60,763 bases of DNA. Origin: Pullulanibacillus pueri (GTDB lineage Bacteria; Bacillota; Bacilli; Bacillales; Sporolactobacillaceae). The stretch is from contig NZ_BMFV01000030.1 of assembly GCF_014639255.1 (NCBI RefSeq), positions 1 through 60,763 on the forward strand. The letters are read 5' to 3'. A program made the translations under genes and the position numbers. The notes beneath the pieces were generated by a model, which did no database searches, was not told the origin of the DNA, and worked only from the letters and a program-made list of their open reading frames with translations. How positions within the stretch are numbered: position 1 is the first letter of the stretch; each line of letters starts with the position of its first letter. Below, piece after piece: positions 1 to 9,499 of the stretch.

Positions 1-152
1 GATCCACTTGGGAAACCCATTAATCCATTCCCAAGTTAGCTGAGGCCGTGCCCATGGAAAGCGAGCGACCTGAAGCTCAAATCCACACCATAAGCCTGTA
101 GTAATCAACTATTATGCTAGCTCTTAGCTTAAGCGTTACGCCGGAATATCCT
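1..152 (+). repeat. Dispersed repeat family A, copy A1 (truncated by window start)
   Basis: This stretch shares a core with three other intergenic sites in the window. The shared blocks are GATCCACTT, CCATTCCCAAGT, AGCTGAGGCC, GGAAAGCGAGCGACCTG and GTTACGCCGGAAT, in that order, and the closest copy is at 41330-41605. The reverse complement occurs at 22262-22505 and 26640-26790. It is non-coding. Its upstream half would lie before base 1. Confidence 0.75.
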
Positions 153-245
153 TCTACACCGAACACAAACTTTTGCCGGAAAAATCACTTTTCATTTATC
201 CATCCTAATCATATAATTAAATTACTTACTAAAAGGAGGAAAAAA

Positions 246-419
246 ATGAGCCATACTACTTTGCGCCAAAGGCATAAAGAGCGTAATCAGTGTGTTAGAG
301 AATTCCATAAAGAACACGAATTTAAAATACAGTTTGGTGAAAATGGCAATAGTCTGCTAGCTAAATGGGAAAGATTTTTTTATAAAAAAATCATTCTTCC
401 TTTAAAAGATGTGAAATAA
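246..419 (+). CDS. Small basic protein of unknown function (57 aa)
   Basis: A longer reading frame begins at 114, but the convincing start is the ATG at 246. It has a textbook AGGAGG at 234-239 with a 6-base spacer, and the region upstream is repeat sequence. The product starts MSHTTLRQRHKE and is rich in Lys, Arg, Glu and His, with no signal peptide or membrane segment. A hairpin terminator lies 12 bases after the stop, so it appears to be a single-gene unit. I do not recognise a family, and the charge suggests at most a nucleic-acid or protein-binding role. Ribosome binding site, terminator and AT-rich coding style support a real gene; homology is untested. Confidence 0.6.
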   Translation: MSHTTLRQRHKERNQCVREFHKEHEFKIQFGENGNSLLAKWERFFYKKIILPLKDVK

Positions 420-431
420 CTTATAGAATTT

Positions 432-462
432 CTGTTCCGTTTTGGAGCAGTTATTTTTTTTT
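432..462 (+). terminator. Rho-independent terminator of the 57-aa gene
   Basis: CTGTTCC at 432-438 pairs with GGAGCAG at 444-450 (one G-U pair) and is followed by a T-rich tract to 462. Confidence 0.8.
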
Positions 463-512
463 GAGAATTTTAAGTTTAATGCGGATCGTTTGCTTGCCTA
501 ATATAATTATTA

Positions 513-541
513 TTGACATTTTAGGCTCTTTTCCATATATT
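513..541 (+). promoter_or_regulatory. Sigma-A promoter of mntH
   Basis: A perfect -35 TTGACA (513-518) and a -10 TATATT (536-541) are separated by 17 bases. Transcription would start near 548, about 85 bases before the mntH reading frame. Confidence 0.7.
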
Positions 542-551
542 CAATATTAAG

Positions 552-573
552 TTGTTTTTCCTAAGGTCAACAT
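552..573 (+). promoter_or_regulatory. Candidate MntR operator in front of mntH
   Basis: The segment around 552-573 has the palindromic core CCTAAGG (560-566) flanked by T-rich and A-containing arms, resembling DtxR/MntR-type boxes. It lies just downstream of the predicted transcription start, where a repressor could block mntH. MntR control of mntH is established in Bacillus; the site here is inferred from position and symmetry. Confidence 0.35.
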
Positions 574-633
574 TTTTTTAGACGGTTAAAACGACTAAGA
601 ATTCAATTAAAATCAATACTAAAGATAAGAGTA

Positions 634-1947
634 ATGTGTTACATGGGTGAGGAGGAAGTGATTGCTTTGCCAGATAAAAGAGAAAAAAATAATAAGCGAT
701 CTAATGGTGACGCAGCCTATGCTGTTTTACGTGGTGAGGTCAAAGGATTTAAACGATTACTTCCTTTTCTTGGCCCCGCTTTTATTGCATCAGTAGCCTA
801 TATTGATCCAGGCAATTTTGCGACCAACATCTCAGCGGGTTCAAAGTATGGCTATCTCTTGTTATGGGTTATCGCCATTTCTAACCTCATGGCCATACTT
901 ATTCAATCGCTTTCAGCAAAGTTAGGCATAGCCACGGGAAAGAACCTCCCCGAAGTGGCAGGTGAACGCTTCTCAAAGCCTGTCAGAATATTTCTCTGGC
1001 TTCAAAGTGAATTGGTGGTTATGGCAACCGACTTAGCCGAATTTACAGGCGCAGCTCTTGGCTTGTATTTAGTCTTTCAGATTCCATTGGTGACGTCGGC
1101 GATTATTACTGCTGTTGCTTCCTTTTTAATTCTTCTTCTACAGCAACGTGGGGTAAGAAAACTTGAAGCTGGAATTACGGGCATGGTTTTCATTGTTGTC
1201 ATTGCCTTTGCTTTTCAAATCATTTGGGCAAAACCCGATGCTGGGGATATCATTCAAGGGTTAGTCCTTCCAAAATTCGAAGGGGTTCAAAGTCTCCTCC
1301 TTGCGGCAGGAATTCTGGGAGCAACAGTTATGCCTCATGCCATCTACTTGCACTCTGCTCTCACCCAAAAAAGAGTTGTAGGGGCTAACGACAAAGAAAG
1401 AAAGTGGATATTCAGATTTGAATTTATTGATATTTTAATTGCCATGGTGATTGCCGGGGTAATTAATGCAAGCATGCTTGTTATGGCAGCAGCTTTATTC
1501 CACAGTCATGGGGTGACGGTAAATGATATTGATGTTGCTTTTGATCAATTAGAAAAATGGGTAGGTCCCCTTGCAGCTATCTTTTTTGGCATAGGATTAT
1601 TGTCTGCCGGCCTTTCAAGTTCTTCTGTGGGCACAATGTCAGGGGATATTATGATGAGGGGATTTATCAACAAGCATATTTCCCTTTACTTAAGACGCTT
1701 GATCACAATGGTTCCACCGTTGCTGATCATCATATTAGGGGTTAATCCAACTTGGGCACTTGTGATGAGTCAAGTGATTCTTTCCTTTGGAATTGCCTTT
1801 GCCCTGATACCATTAATCTTATTTACGAGCAATCGTGAGTTAATGGGAGTTTTAGTGAATCATCGCATCACAACATTTTTTGCTTGGCTGATTGCCGCTC
1901 TCGTTATTGTATTAAACTTGTTCTTGCTTTATCAAACCTTATTGTAA
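634..1947 (+). CDS. mntH: Nramp-family Mn(II)/H+ symporter MntH
   Basis: This is an integral membrane transporter that imports manganese, and to some extent ferrous iron, with protons. The Nramp signatures are present: DPGN at residues 58-61 in the first membrane helix and MPH at 233-235 in the sixth. About eleven hydrophobic helices can be traced, and 437 aa fits the family. The start is uncertain. The ATG at 634 has a weak ribosome binding site, while a strong GGTGAGGAGG (646-655) points to an in-frame TTG at 667. A strong promoter and an MntR-like palindrome lie upstream, and the gene stands alone. The divergent manner of the downstream padR gene gives no functional link. Confidence 0.93.
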   Translation: MCYMGEEEVIALPDKREKNNKRSNGDAAYAVLRGEVKGFKRLLPFLGPAFIASVAYIDPGNFATNISAGSKYGYLLLWVIAISNLMAILIQSLSAKLGIATGKNLPEVAGERFSKPVRIFLWLQSELVVMATDLAEFTGAALGLYLVFQIPLVTSAIITAVASFLILLLQQRGVRKLEAGITGMVFIVVIAFAFQIIWAKPDAGDIIQGLVLPKFEGVQSLLLAAGILGATVMPHAIYLHSALTQKRVVGANDKERKWIFRFEFIDILIAMVIAGVINASMLVMAAALFHSHGVTVNDIDVAFDQLEKWVGPLAAIFFGIGLLSAGLSSSSVGTMSGDIMMRGFINKHISLYLRRLITMVPPLLIIILGVNPTWALVMSQVILSFGIAFALIPLILFTSNRELMGVLVNHRITTFFAWLIAALVIVLNLFLLYQTLL

Positions 1948-1948
1948 C

Positions 1949-1976
1949 AACACCGGTTGCGTTTGCAGCCGGTGTT
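1949..1976 (+). terminator. Hairpin directly after mntH
   Basis: AACACCGG (1949-1956) pairs perfectly with CCGGTGTT (1969-1976), and an inner TGC/GCA extends the stem. The T-tract after it is poor, so it may be a weak terminator or an RNA-stabilising stem. Confidence 0.5.
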
Positions 1977-1992
1977 AGTTATAACATCAGAA

Positions 1993-2140
1993 TGTATAAG
2001 ACCTTAAAAGTGTAACCTAGGTTTTCACCATAAATGTTGGGTGACAACTTTAATGCGTGAAGGCGTTGGCCAGAACATAGGCTGTGCTAAGCGAAGCGGT
2101 GAAGTACAAGCCGAGTTTTCTACTCTACTATGAGAATAGA
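1993..2140 (+). repeat. Dispersed structured repeat family B, copy B1
   Basis: This shares with four other sites the order: GACCTTA with a TGTAAC/TGCAAC block, GGTGACAACTTTAATG, a short hairpin, AGGCTG, then an almost invariant AAGCGAAGCGGTGAAG and an AGCC-AGTTTTCT tail. TGTGCT before the core pairs with AGTACA after it, allowing G-U. It lies in the 446-base gap after mntH, and no open frame is conserved between copies. Confidence 0.7.
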
Positions 2141-2224
2141 AAACTTCTGGTCATTATGACGTAGTCTATTTCAGCTCCAGAACGCTTGCCCGGTTCCCTA
2201 AGGACTCTAGTTTAGGCATCTGTG

Positions 2225-2374
2225 AGTCAAGTGGTGCTGAGGAACACACTCTATATAAGTGTTCCGAATCTCGCGTCTTCCACTCCTTCCACTTGGTGCT
2301 GACGATGCATTTAGGTAAAAAATCTTTTTATGCCCAACTAAATGAGGACCGGGCATGTATTTCACCCGGTTTTT
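2225..2374 (+). ncRNA. Possible structured RNA ending in a terminator
   Basis: CAAGTGG and CCACTTG can form an outer stem around a perfect inner hairpin GGAACAC/GTGTTCC. This is followed by TGCTGACG, an A-rich GGTAAAAAA, and a terminator ACCGGG (2348-2353)/CCCGGT (2365-2370) with T5. The TGCTGACG, GGTA-A-rich and CGGGCATG blocks recur at 33185-33295. It could be a small RNA or only the mntH 3' region; I do not recognise an Rfam family. Confidence 0.35.
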
Positions 2375-2393
2375 CGCATGTTTTCTCTTCTCT

Positions 2394-3053
2394 TTAATCC
2401 TCGATCTCGTCAATGATTTCTTGAAACCATTTCGGAGCATCCTCCAAGGAATCATGACTGATTAGAATTTCTTCTTGGTTTTCTTCTTTTTTCCATAAGT
2501 CTTTATAATGTTGGACTAATTTAATGGTGTCTTCACACCAGCGGATAAAGCGCTTTTCCTCATCCAGCCCTTTTTTGTAAACCGAGACGATCATAAGGAT
2601 TCGCGGGGTTAAAGCAGCATTTTCATTTTTTATTTGCGTGAGTCGTTCTTTTAATGTTTTTTTCATCGCTTTGAGACGATCCTCACGGCGCTTTTTATAT
2701 AACTGCAATTGGAAAATGGCTTCATTGGCGGTCACATTATCAAGGAAAAACGTACGCATCAGAAAAGCTTCCTTTATTTTAGGACTTTCTGGTGAACTTG
2801 ATAACCAATTTCTTAAAAATGTTTTGCCCTTTTCAGTAATGGTATATATTTTTTTATCAGGTTTTGCAGTCTGTTCAATAATTTCTGAGTGGACATAGCC
2901 CTCTTCTTCTAAATGATTGAGTTCAGGATATATTTGAGATAGATGGGTGTGCCAAAAAGGGTTCATAAAGGTGTCAAATTCCTTTTTGAGATCATACCCA
3001 CTTGCACCTGGCCATTCACTTAAAAAACCAAGAATGCCATATTTTAAAGACAT
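2394..3053 (-). CDS. PadR-family transcriptional regulator
   Basis: This is a cytoplasmic winged-helix regulator. The N-terminal 85 residues, beginning MSLKYGILGFL, match the PadR pattern: a GYDLKK recognition-helix region, then a beta wing whose sequence includes KKIYTITEKGK. The C-terminal half is helical and charged, like the PadR dimerisation arm. The frame extends to 3074, but the ATG at 3053 is preferred because AAAGGA stands 9 bases before it and homologues start MSL. It is convergent with mntH. PadR proteins often respond to phenolics or antibiotics and control a neighbouring gene, but no partner is evident here, so the target is unknown. Confidence 0.85.
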   Translation of the reverse strand: MSLKYGILGFLSEWPGASGYDLKKEFDTFMNPFWHTHLSQIYPELNHLEEEGYVHSEIIEQTAKPDKKIYTITEKGKTFLRNWLSSSPESPKIKEAFLMRTFFLDNVTANEAIFQLQLYKKRREDRLKAMKKTLKERLTQIKNENAALTPRILMIVSVYKKGLDEEKRFIRWCEDTIKLVQHYKDLWKKEENQEEILISHDSLEDAPKWFQEIIDEIED

Positions 3054-3303
3054 TGTCCTCAGTCCTTTCTTCATGTCAGTCGAGAAATGCGTCCTTAATA
3101 AAGGAAGGTGGAAAGTCGTTCAACAGGTCTCCATAACTATTACGCTTAACAATAGCAAACTGATTTATTTATAGTGAAAATTTTATAGAGAAAAAATTAG
3201 AGATAAGGCCAACCGAATACAAGCGATGGGTCCTTGCTTGGATACTAAACCATTTTTGGACTAATGGACTGCACTATTATACCCAGAATGTCCTTTATAT
3301 GCT

Positions 3304-3332
3304 AAAAAAAAAGCCCAGTGCAAAAACTGGGC
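3304..3332 (-). terminator. Rho-independent terminator of menA
   Basis: On the minus strand GCCCAGT and ACTGGGC (3313-3332) form a stem followed by a run of eight to nine T residues. The stem overlaps the menA stop codon. Confidence 0.85.
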
Positions 3333-4258
3333 TAAATGTGACGAAGACAATAATCGAGGACAAGTCCGATAGAGAGGAAAAAGCCAAAGTGTGTGTGTAG
3401 CTGAGAAGTTGCTTTCATCGCGGGCATAAGTTGAATAGATTTTGTTTTTTCTTTAAAAAGTTTGGCAGCCTTATATGCTTTGGGTAAACTCGCAAAGACA
3501 AGTAGCATCCAAACTGTTTCTACATTAAAAATAAGCAAACCAATAATCCAGAGGTAAGAGACAATAAACATGCCCGTTAAAAAGTTGTTGGCTTTTTGAC
3601 GACCGAGTAATATAGCTAAAGTCCGTCGCCCCTTTTCCTTATCACCATCAAGGTCCCGAATATTGTTGGCCATCATGATGCCTCCGCAAAGGATGGCGAT
3701 CGGGATTGAAATTAATACACTATTTAAAGTGACAGTCCCTGTTTGAATATAGTAAGAAATAAGCAAAAGAATAAGACCCATAAAAAGTCCTGAAACGAGT
3801 TCACCAAAAGGGGTGTAAGCAATTGGATAAGGTCCCCCTGTGTAAAAATAACCCGCCATCATACAAAGTGTACCGATTAATGCTAACCACCAACTGCTCG
3901 CCATGCAAATATAAACACCGATGAGTGTGGCAATTAAGCAAAAGAGGTAACCTAAGGTAAGCACAGTCTTAGGTTGTACACCGTCTCTCACAATGGTTCC
4001 ACCAATACCAACGGATTCATCAGTATCAAGACCTCGTTTATAATCAAAATACTCATTAAACATGTTGGTCGCTGCTTGTATCAGAATGGAGGCCACAAGC
4101 ATGGCCAAAAATAAAATCCAATGTATATGATTCTCAACTAGCGCTATTGCTGACCCGAGAATAACTGGAATAAACGAAGCGGTAAGTGTATGTGGACGAA
4201 GTAATTTCCACCATACTCTCCACCCCTTATTTTTTTGTATTGCACTCATACTCTCCAT
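3332..4258 (-). CDS. menA: 1,4-dihydroxy-2-naphthoate polyprenyltransferase MenA
   Basis: This UbiA-family membrane enzyme prenylates 1,4-dihydroxy-2-naphthoate to demethylmenaquinone. Both Asp-rich motifs that bind Mg-prenyl diphosphate are visible: N65 to D79 (NMFNEYFDYKRGLD) and NNIRDLDGD at 198-206. Eight or nine hydrophobic helices and 308 aa fit the family. GGGGAG stands a few bases before the ATG. It is divergent from menF-D-H-B-E, separated by 367 bp, as in Bacillus, so both transcripts may share control. The stop codon lies inside its terminator. The other UbiA enzymes (heme O synthase and others) are excluded by motif details and context. Confidence 0.95.
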   Translation of the reverse strand: MESMSAIQKNKGWRVWWKLLRPHTLTASFIPVILGSAIALVENHIHWILFLAMLVASILIQAATNMFNEYFDYKRGLDTDESVGIGGTIVRDGVQPKTVLTLGYLFCLIATLIGVYICMASSWWLALIGTLCMMAGYFYTGGPYPIAYTPFGELVSGLFMGLILLLISYYIQTGTVTLNSVLISIPIAILCGGIMMANNIRDLDGDKEKGRRTLAILLGRQKANNFLTGMFIVSYLWIIGLLIFNVETVWMLLVFASLPKAYKAAKLFKEKTKSIQLMPAMKATSQLHTHFGFFLSIGLVLDYCLRHI

Positions 4259-4518
4259 AAGGTGTCTCCCCTAAATAAAATATAAAACCATTTCAAGTTT
4301 AAGAGAAATCACTACTATGTGTCAACCTTAAAAACCTTGATTTGACGGTAAATACAGCCATTTATATAAAATAGAAATATCCCTTTATCATGAATATTGC
4401 AAAAGTAATCTTATAAATAGGAAAGAAACAGTGAAAATTAATAGGAGTTTAGGGAGAATAGGAACTTTGGGTTTCCATCACACTATATATAGGGAATAAA
4501 CTTTACAATGGTCATAAA

Positions 4519-4548
4519 TTGACACTCAATTTGGGACAGGTGTATTCT
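4519..4548 (+). promoter_or_regulatory. Candidate promoter of the men operon
   Basis: TTGACA (4519-4524) and TATTCT (4543-4548, preceded directly by TG) lie 18 bases apart, about 70 bases before menF. The rest of the 4259-4625 gap is AT-rich, with no other clear element. Confidence 0.4.
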
Positions 4549-4625
4549 TAAATAAGGATATTTATCACTCACTATGACGTTGATGACGAAGTGAGCGGCT
4601 TGAAAATGAGGAGGGAATACCTCAG

Positions 4626-6020
4626 GTGATCGATGATTTGAAATATGCTTCCATGGCGGAAGCATTTATTAATGGCGTGCAAAAAGCAAAACAAGAAAAT
4701 AAAGATAAACTTGTCACTTATACTATGGAATGTGAGAGTCAGCCTCTCCAATTTTATCGCAATAGCGAAAAACTAAAGATGGATTTTAGGCACTTTTGGT
4801 CCGATCCTGAAGGGGTCACCTTAGTTGGGGTAGGTTCCACGCTTGACCTCACGGCGGATGGCCATTCACGGTTTGATTCGATACAAACGCGTTGGCTTGC
4901 ATTTTTAAAGGAGCATCAAATCTCCATTGAACATGCTGGAACTGGCCCCGTACTAATGGGGGGGTTTAGTTTTAACCCTGTGTTAACCGCTGCTGAGGAA
5001 TGGACAAACTATCCTGCTGCCGCGATGGTCCTTCCACAATTTTTGTTAACCCAAAGAGAAAACAAGGCTTGGTTAACTGTTAATAAAAGGGTCACTCCAA
5101 AAGACGATCCTAAAGCATTGATCGCCACAATCGAAGAACAAAAGAATATGCTATTAGCGGATAGAACTGATGAAGAAGGGTATTTTCAAACTCATCAAGA
5201 CCTTCAAGTGACCGCCTTGTTTCCAACAGAGTGGAAGGCTTCTGTGCAAAAGGCAGTTGATAAAATGAAGGCAGGTGAACTTGAGAAGATCGTTCTTTCG
5301 CGTGCTTTACGAGTTAAAAAAGAGGGATCTTTAAATATCCCTGCGCTGCTTTATCGTTTAAAGCAGCAACAACCGAATAGTTTTGTCTTTGCAATAGAGC
5401 GTTTTGGGGATGCCTTTGTAGGGGCAACGCCTGAGCGTCTTGTCAAAAGGGAAGGGACAAAATTTTACGCGGATGCTCTTGCTGGAACGGCATCACGTGG
5501 CGGTACACAAGCAGAGGATGAAGCGTTAGGGCAAGGACTTCTTAACGATAAAAAAAATCGTCAGGAGCATCAATTTGTTGTCAAAATGATTAAAGATGAT
5601 TTTGAGGCATTCTGTGATAAAGTCATTATCCCTGATCGTCCCGTCTTATATAAAACAAGAGACGTACAGCATCTTTACACCCCTATTTATGGGCATGGAA
5701 AGCCAGACGCTCATTTGCTTGATGCGATATCTAAGATACATCCGACTCCAGCCATGGGGGGGACACCTAAAGAGAAGGCGGTCGCCTTAATCTCCGAGTT
5801 AGAAAGCCATGAGCGAGGATGGTATTCAGCTCCGGTAGGATGGATAGACAGTAATGGAAATGGTGAATTTTCTGTAGCCATTCGCTCGGGCCTTATTCGG
5901 GGAAATGAAGCTCGCTTATTTGCTGGCTGCGGTATTGTCAGTGATTCCTCTCCTACAGAAGAATTTAAAGAAACAGAAATGAAATTTCGACCGATGTTAA
6001 ATGCTTTAAAGGAGGAATAA
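4626..6020 (+). CDS. menF: Isochorismate synthase MenF
   Basis: It converts chorismate to isochorismate, the first committed step of menaquinone synthesis. The C-terminal 250 residues carry the chorismate-binding fold: the catalytic Lys region LEKIVLSRA near 221, FVGATPERL near 264-272, LAGTASRGG near 285-293, HPTPAMGG at 372-379 and AGCGIV with the following Ser/Glu-rich metal site near 433-450. The 464-aa length is usual. The start is GTG with GAGGAGGG 10 bases upstream. It is the first gene of the men operon, with 3 bases before menD. A salicylate or siderophore role is unlikely given the neighbours. Confidence 0.96.
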   Translation: MIDDLKYASMAEAFINGVQKAKQENKDKLVTYTMECESQPLQFYRNSEKLKMDFRHFWSDPEGVTLVGVGSTLDLTADGHSRFDSIQTRWLAFLKEHQISIEHAGTGPVLMGGFSFNPVLTAAEEWTNYPAAAMVLPQFLLTQRENKAWLTVNKRVTPKDDPKALIATIEEQKNMLLADRTDEEGYFQTHQDLQVTALFPTEWKASVQKAVDKMKAGELEKIVLSRALRVKKEGSLNIPALLYRLKQQQPNSFVFAIERFGDAFVGATPERLVKREGTKFYADALAGTASRGGTQAEDEALGQGLLNDKKNRQEHQFVVKMIKDDFEAFCDKVIIPDRPVLYKTRDVQHLYTPIYGHGKPDAHLLDAISKIHPTPAMGGTPKEKAVALISELESHERGWYSAPVGWIDSNGNGEFSVAIRSGLIRGNEARLFAGCGIVSDSSPTEEFKETEMKFRPMLNALKEE

Positions 6021-6023
6021 ATA

Positions 6024-7790
6024 ATGGAACATCAAGAAGCGCTGACTTCCTTTACAGCAGCTTTTATTGATGAGTTGGCAGAACAAGGGGTTCGGGATGT
6101 TGTGATAAGCCCCGGTTCAAGATCCACTCCGCTGGCCATCCTTATCCATGCTCATCCACGTCTCAAGGGATGGATGAATGTCGATGAACGCTCTGCGGGC
6201 TTTTTTGCTTTAGGGATAGCTAAACAAAGTCAGCGCCCTGTCGCTCTCTTGTGTTCATCAGGGACAGCAACGGCCAATTATTACCCTGCTGTTATTGAAG
6301 CGAAATATGGACGTGTTCCTTTAGTCGTCTTAACGGCGGATCGTCCACATGAGCTCCGTGGCTATGGAGCGCCACAAACGATTGATCAAATCAAATTATA
6401 TGGTGATCATGTCAAATGGTTTCAAGAAATGCCTATTCCTGAATACGATGAGACGTTATGGAGATATGCTCGAAATACCGCAAAACGTGCGGTTGACACA
6501 GCAGCATTTTTACCTCAGGGACCGGTCCATTTAAACTTTCCATTTAGAGAACCTTTAGTCCCGAATATCAAGCAGGATCACTTATGGCACTATGGAAAGA
6601 TAGCAGCCCTTGATGTTCAAAAAGAGGCGGTAGTCAGTCTTACAGACGGTGTTTATGAACAACTTGCAAACGATTGGGAGAAGGTAAGTAGACCACTCAT
6701 TGTTGTCGGGCCGCATCGCATTCCAGGTTTAAATAAAGCTGTTTTAGCCTTAGCAAAGGGCTTAGGGGCACCTATTCTAGCAGATCCTTTATCAGGTTTG
6801 CGCTATGGCCTTAATGGTGAGGAAAACCACGTGATTGATAGTTATGATGCCCTACTTAAGGATGTGGATATAAGGAAGAAGTTACAGGCAGATGGCATTA
6901 TTCGTATAGGGGCCAATCCGGTCTCTAAGCCTTTGACGCAGTATATCAATGGATTGAATCTGTCTGTCTATACGATCGTTGATGAGGCGCCAGAGTGGCG
7001 GGATCCTAATCACCAAGCTACGGCCATGTTACATGTCTCGCCTGTCGATTTCTCTGAGAAATTTCTTCGTAATGTAGAAAACCAAGAGGATAAAAAGATG
7101 GGAACAGAGTGGCTCGCAAATTGGCAAAAAGCAAATGACGTTGCTAAAGACACACTCGCTCATTTCATGGAAGAAACACCGTGGTTTGAAGGACATGTGG
7201 TCACGACGTTAAATAAGTTTTTGCAGGATGATGCCTATGTTTTTGCCAGCAATAGTATGCCCATTCGTGACGTTGATACCTTTTTATTAAATCAACCCCT
7301 TACCCTAGATGTAGTTGCTAACCGCGGGGCCAATGGGATTGATGGTGTTGTTTCTACAGCGATGGGTTTGAGTACAGGGAATAAGCCCACCTATTTAATT
7401 ATTGGGGATTTAGCGTTTTTCCATGATATGAATGGGTTAATGGTTGCTAAGCACTATCAGCTTAACGTCACGATCATTGTTGTCAATAACAATGGTGGTG
7501 GGATATTTTCATTTTTGCCTCAAGCACAAGAGGCAGAAGAGGCTTTTGAAGTCCTTTTTGGAACACCTTTAGATTACGACATTGAAACTGTTGCTCAGTT
7601 ATACAACGCTCATTATTATAAAGCCCATGATGTTCGTTCCTTTGAACAAGCTTTACAACAGTCACAAGCTCAAAAAGGAATTAAAATCATAGAAGCAAAA
7701 ACAAATCGTCCTGAAAATGTGCAGGCTCACCGAAAGCTGTGGGAGGCCATTAGGCTTCGAGTACAAAGGGAGATCAATTGTGATTATTAA
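6024..7790 (+). CDS. menD: SEPHCHC synthase MenD
   Basis: This is a thiamine-diphosphate enzyme that joins 2-oxoglutarate and isochorismate to SEPHCHC. The N-terminal domain has the conserved SPGSRSTPLA motif near residue 30 and the ThDP-activating Glu region DERSAGFFALG near 55. The C-terminal ThDP/Mg site is GDLAFFHDMNGL near 461, followed by NNNGGGIFSFLPQ near 488. The length of 588 aa matches the family. AAGGAGGA precedes the ATG, inside the end of menF. The last 11 bases overlap the menH start, so the two are likely translationally coupled. Confidence 0.97.
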   Translation: MEHQEALTSFTAAFIDELAEQGVRDVVISPGSRSTPLAILIHAHPRLKGWMNVDERSAGFFALGIAKQSQRPVALLCSSGTATANYYPAVIEAKYGRVPLVVLTADRPHELRGYGAPQTIDQIKLYGDHVKWFQEMPIPEYDETLWRYARNTAKRAVDTAAFLPQGPVHLNFPFREPLVPNIKQDHLWHYGKIAALDVQKEAVVSLTDGVYEQLANDWEKVSRPLIVVGPHRIPGLNKAVLALAKGLGAPILADPLSGLRYGLNGEENHVIDSYDALLKDVDIRKKLQADGIIRIGANPVSKPLTQYINGLNLSVYTIVDEAPEWRDPNHQATAMLHVSPVDFSEKFLRNVENQEDKKMGTEWLANWQKANDVAKDTLAHFMEETPWFEGHVVTTLNKFLQDDAYVFASNSMPIRDVDTFLLNQPLTLDVVANRGANGIDGVVSTAMGLSTGNKPTYLIIGDLAFFHDMNGLMVAKHYQLNVTIIVVNNNGGGIFSFLPQAQEAEEAFEVLFGTPLDYDIETVAQLYNAHYYKAHDVRSFEQALQQSQAQKGIKIIEAKTNRPENVQAHRKLWEAIRLRVQREINCDY

Positions 7791-8601
7791 TGTTCATGGC
7801 ATCGACTATGCTGTAGAAGTTAAAGGCGAGGGTGACCCTCTTTTACTCTTGCATGGTTTTACAGGCAGTAAGAAGACCTGGGCGCCTTTTACTTCTCAGT
7901 GGTCAAAACGCTATAAGACAATTGCGATAGATATTATTGGTCACGGTGAGACGGCATCACCAGAGGATGTTGCGTATTATTCCATGGAAAGTGTTGCTCG
8001 CAGTTTAAACGAGATCTTACAAACACTTGGTATAGAGCAAACACATCTTTTAGGTTACTCTATGGGAGGACGGCTCGCGTTATATTTTGCCCTCCATTAT
8101 CCTCGAGTGGTCATGAATCTTATCCTTGAAAGTGCTTCTCCGGGGTTAACATCTCCAGTTGAGAGGAACACTAGGATAGAGAATGATCACCGTTTAGCTG
8201 AACGGATCATTAGCGAAGGGGTCGGAGCTTTTGTGGCCTATTGGGAGAAGATTCCTCTCTTTGCTACCCAAGAAAATTTACCTGAACACGTAACATCCGC
8301 TATTCGTAAGGAACGTTTGGATCAAAAGGCCATTGGTTTAGCGAATAGCTTGCGGGGAATGGGGACAGGCCAACAACCTTCATTATGGGAAGCACTTCCG
8401 ACATTCCGACATTCTGTCCTTATGGTCGTCGGGGCTCGGGACCAAAAGTTTGTAAATATTGCAGAGCGTATGAAACAATGCTTTGAAAAAAGCAAAATTA
8501 TCGTTGTTCCTCATGTTGGACATGCAGTTCACGTGGAAGATTCGATAAAATTTGCTAAAATAGTCTATGAAGACTTTTATCATATGATTGAAAATCATTA
8601 A
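7780..8601 (+). CDS. menH: SHCHC synthase MenH (alpha/beta hydrolase)
   Basis: It removes pyruvate from SEPHCHC to give SHCHC. The alpha/beta-hydrolase triad is visible: Ser94 in GYSMGG, Asp221 in GARDQKF and His248 in [18 protein letters not shown] forms the oxyanion loop. The frame extends upstream to 7717, but the GTG at 7780 is preferred. It has AAAGGGAG seven bases before it, gives 273 aa as expected, and leaves only an 11-base overlap with menD. It lies between menD and menB as in Bacillus (ytxM). No o-succinylbenzoate synthase (menC) is present here, so that gene must lie elsewhere. Confidence 0.92.
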   Translation: MIINVHGIDYAVEVKGEGDPLLLLHGFTGSKKTWAPFTSQWSKRYKTIAIDIIGHGETASPEDVAYYSMESVARSLNEILQTLGIEQTHLLGYSMGGRLALYFALHYPRVVMNLILESASPGLTSPVERNTRIENDHRLAERIISEGVGAFVAYWEKIPLFATQENLPEHVTSAIRKERLDQKAIGLANSLRGMGTGQQPSLWEALPTFRHSVLMVVGARDQKFVNIAERMKQCFEKSKIIVVPHVGHAVHVEDSIKFAKIVYEDFYHMIENH

Positions 8602-8617
8602 AGGGGGAAGACATATT

Positions 8618-9436
8618 ATGTCCATTGAATGGCAAACAGTACGTACATACGATGAGATTTTTTACGAAACGTACGAAGGGATTGCAAAGATAACAATAAA
8701 TCGTCCACATGTGCATAATGCATTTACTCCAAAAACGGTCAATGAAATGATTGATGCGTTTTCGAGAGCGCGCGATGATTCAAGCATCGGAGTCATCATT
8801 TTAACCGGTGCTGGGGAAAAGGCGTTTTGTTCAGGTGGAGATCAAAAGGTAAGAGGGCATGGAGGATATGTTGGTGATGATAATATTCCACGCCTCAATG
8901 TTTTGGATCTACAACGTTTGATTCGGGCTATTCCTAAGCCTGTCATTGCTATGGTTGCGGGCTATGCGATTGGCGGCGGACACGTGCTTCATGTGGTTTG
9001 TGACTTAACAATCGCGGCAGACAATGCTGTGTTTGGGCAAACAGGTCCAAAAGTAGGGAGTTTTGATGCTGGCTATGGTGCTGGTTATCTTGCACGTATT
9101 ATCGGGCATAAAAAGGCTCGGGAGATCTGGTATCTCTGCCGTCAATATGGTGCCCAAGAAGCGCTCGATATGGGGCTCGTAAACACAGTGGTACCTCTTG
9201 AACAATTAGAGGAGGAAACAGTGAAGTGGGCGAATGAAATTCTGGAAAAAAGCCCAACCGCTATTCGTTTCTTAAAGGCCTCCTTTAATGCCGACACAGA
9301 TGGACTTGCTGGTCTTCAGCAAATGGGTGGCGACGCTACACTTCTTTACTATACAACTGATGAAGCTAAAGAAGGCCGCGATGCCTTTAAGGAAAAAAGA
9401 AAACCAAACTTTGGTCAATTCCCTCGTTTTCCATGA
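8618..9436 (+). CDS. menB: 1,4-dihydroxy-2-naphthoyl-CoA synthase MenB
   Basis: This crotonase-fold enzyme cyclises o-succinylbenzoyl-CoA to DHNA-CoA. Diagnostic stretches are [11 protein letters not shown] (CoA/oxyanion region), [12 protein letters not shown], and [15 protein letters not shown], which contains the MenB-specific Asp and Tyr. The frame extends to 8588, but ATG 8618 follows AAAGGGGGA and gives the standard 272 aa starting MSIEWQ. It lies 16 bases after menH. A hairpin separates it from menE. Confidence 0.97.
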   Translation: MSIEWQTVRTYDEIFYETYEGIAKITINRPHVHNAFTPKTVNEMIDAFSRARDDSSIGVIILTGAGEKAFCSGGDQKVRGHGGYVGDDNIPRLNVLDLQRLIRAIPKPVIAMVAGYAIGGGHVLHVVCDLTIAADNAVFGQTGPKVGSFDAGYGAGYLARIIGHKKAREIWYLCRQYGAQEALDMGLVNTVVPLEQLEEETVKWANEILEKSPTAIRFLKASFNADTDGLAGLQQMGGDATLLYYTTDEAKEGRDAFKEKRKPNFGQFPRFP

Positions 9437-9467
9437 TTCTTGAGAAGACGACGATATACTAAAGGTA

Positions 9468-9499
9468 AACAGCGCTTGGTGCTAGCTCCGAGCGCTGTT
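9468..9499 (+). terminator. Hairpin between menB and menE
   Basis: AACAGCGCT (9468-9476) pairs perfectly with AGCGCTGTT (9491-9499). Only a weak T-rich tail follows. It may cut or stabilise part of the men transcript before menE. Confidence 0.5.
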
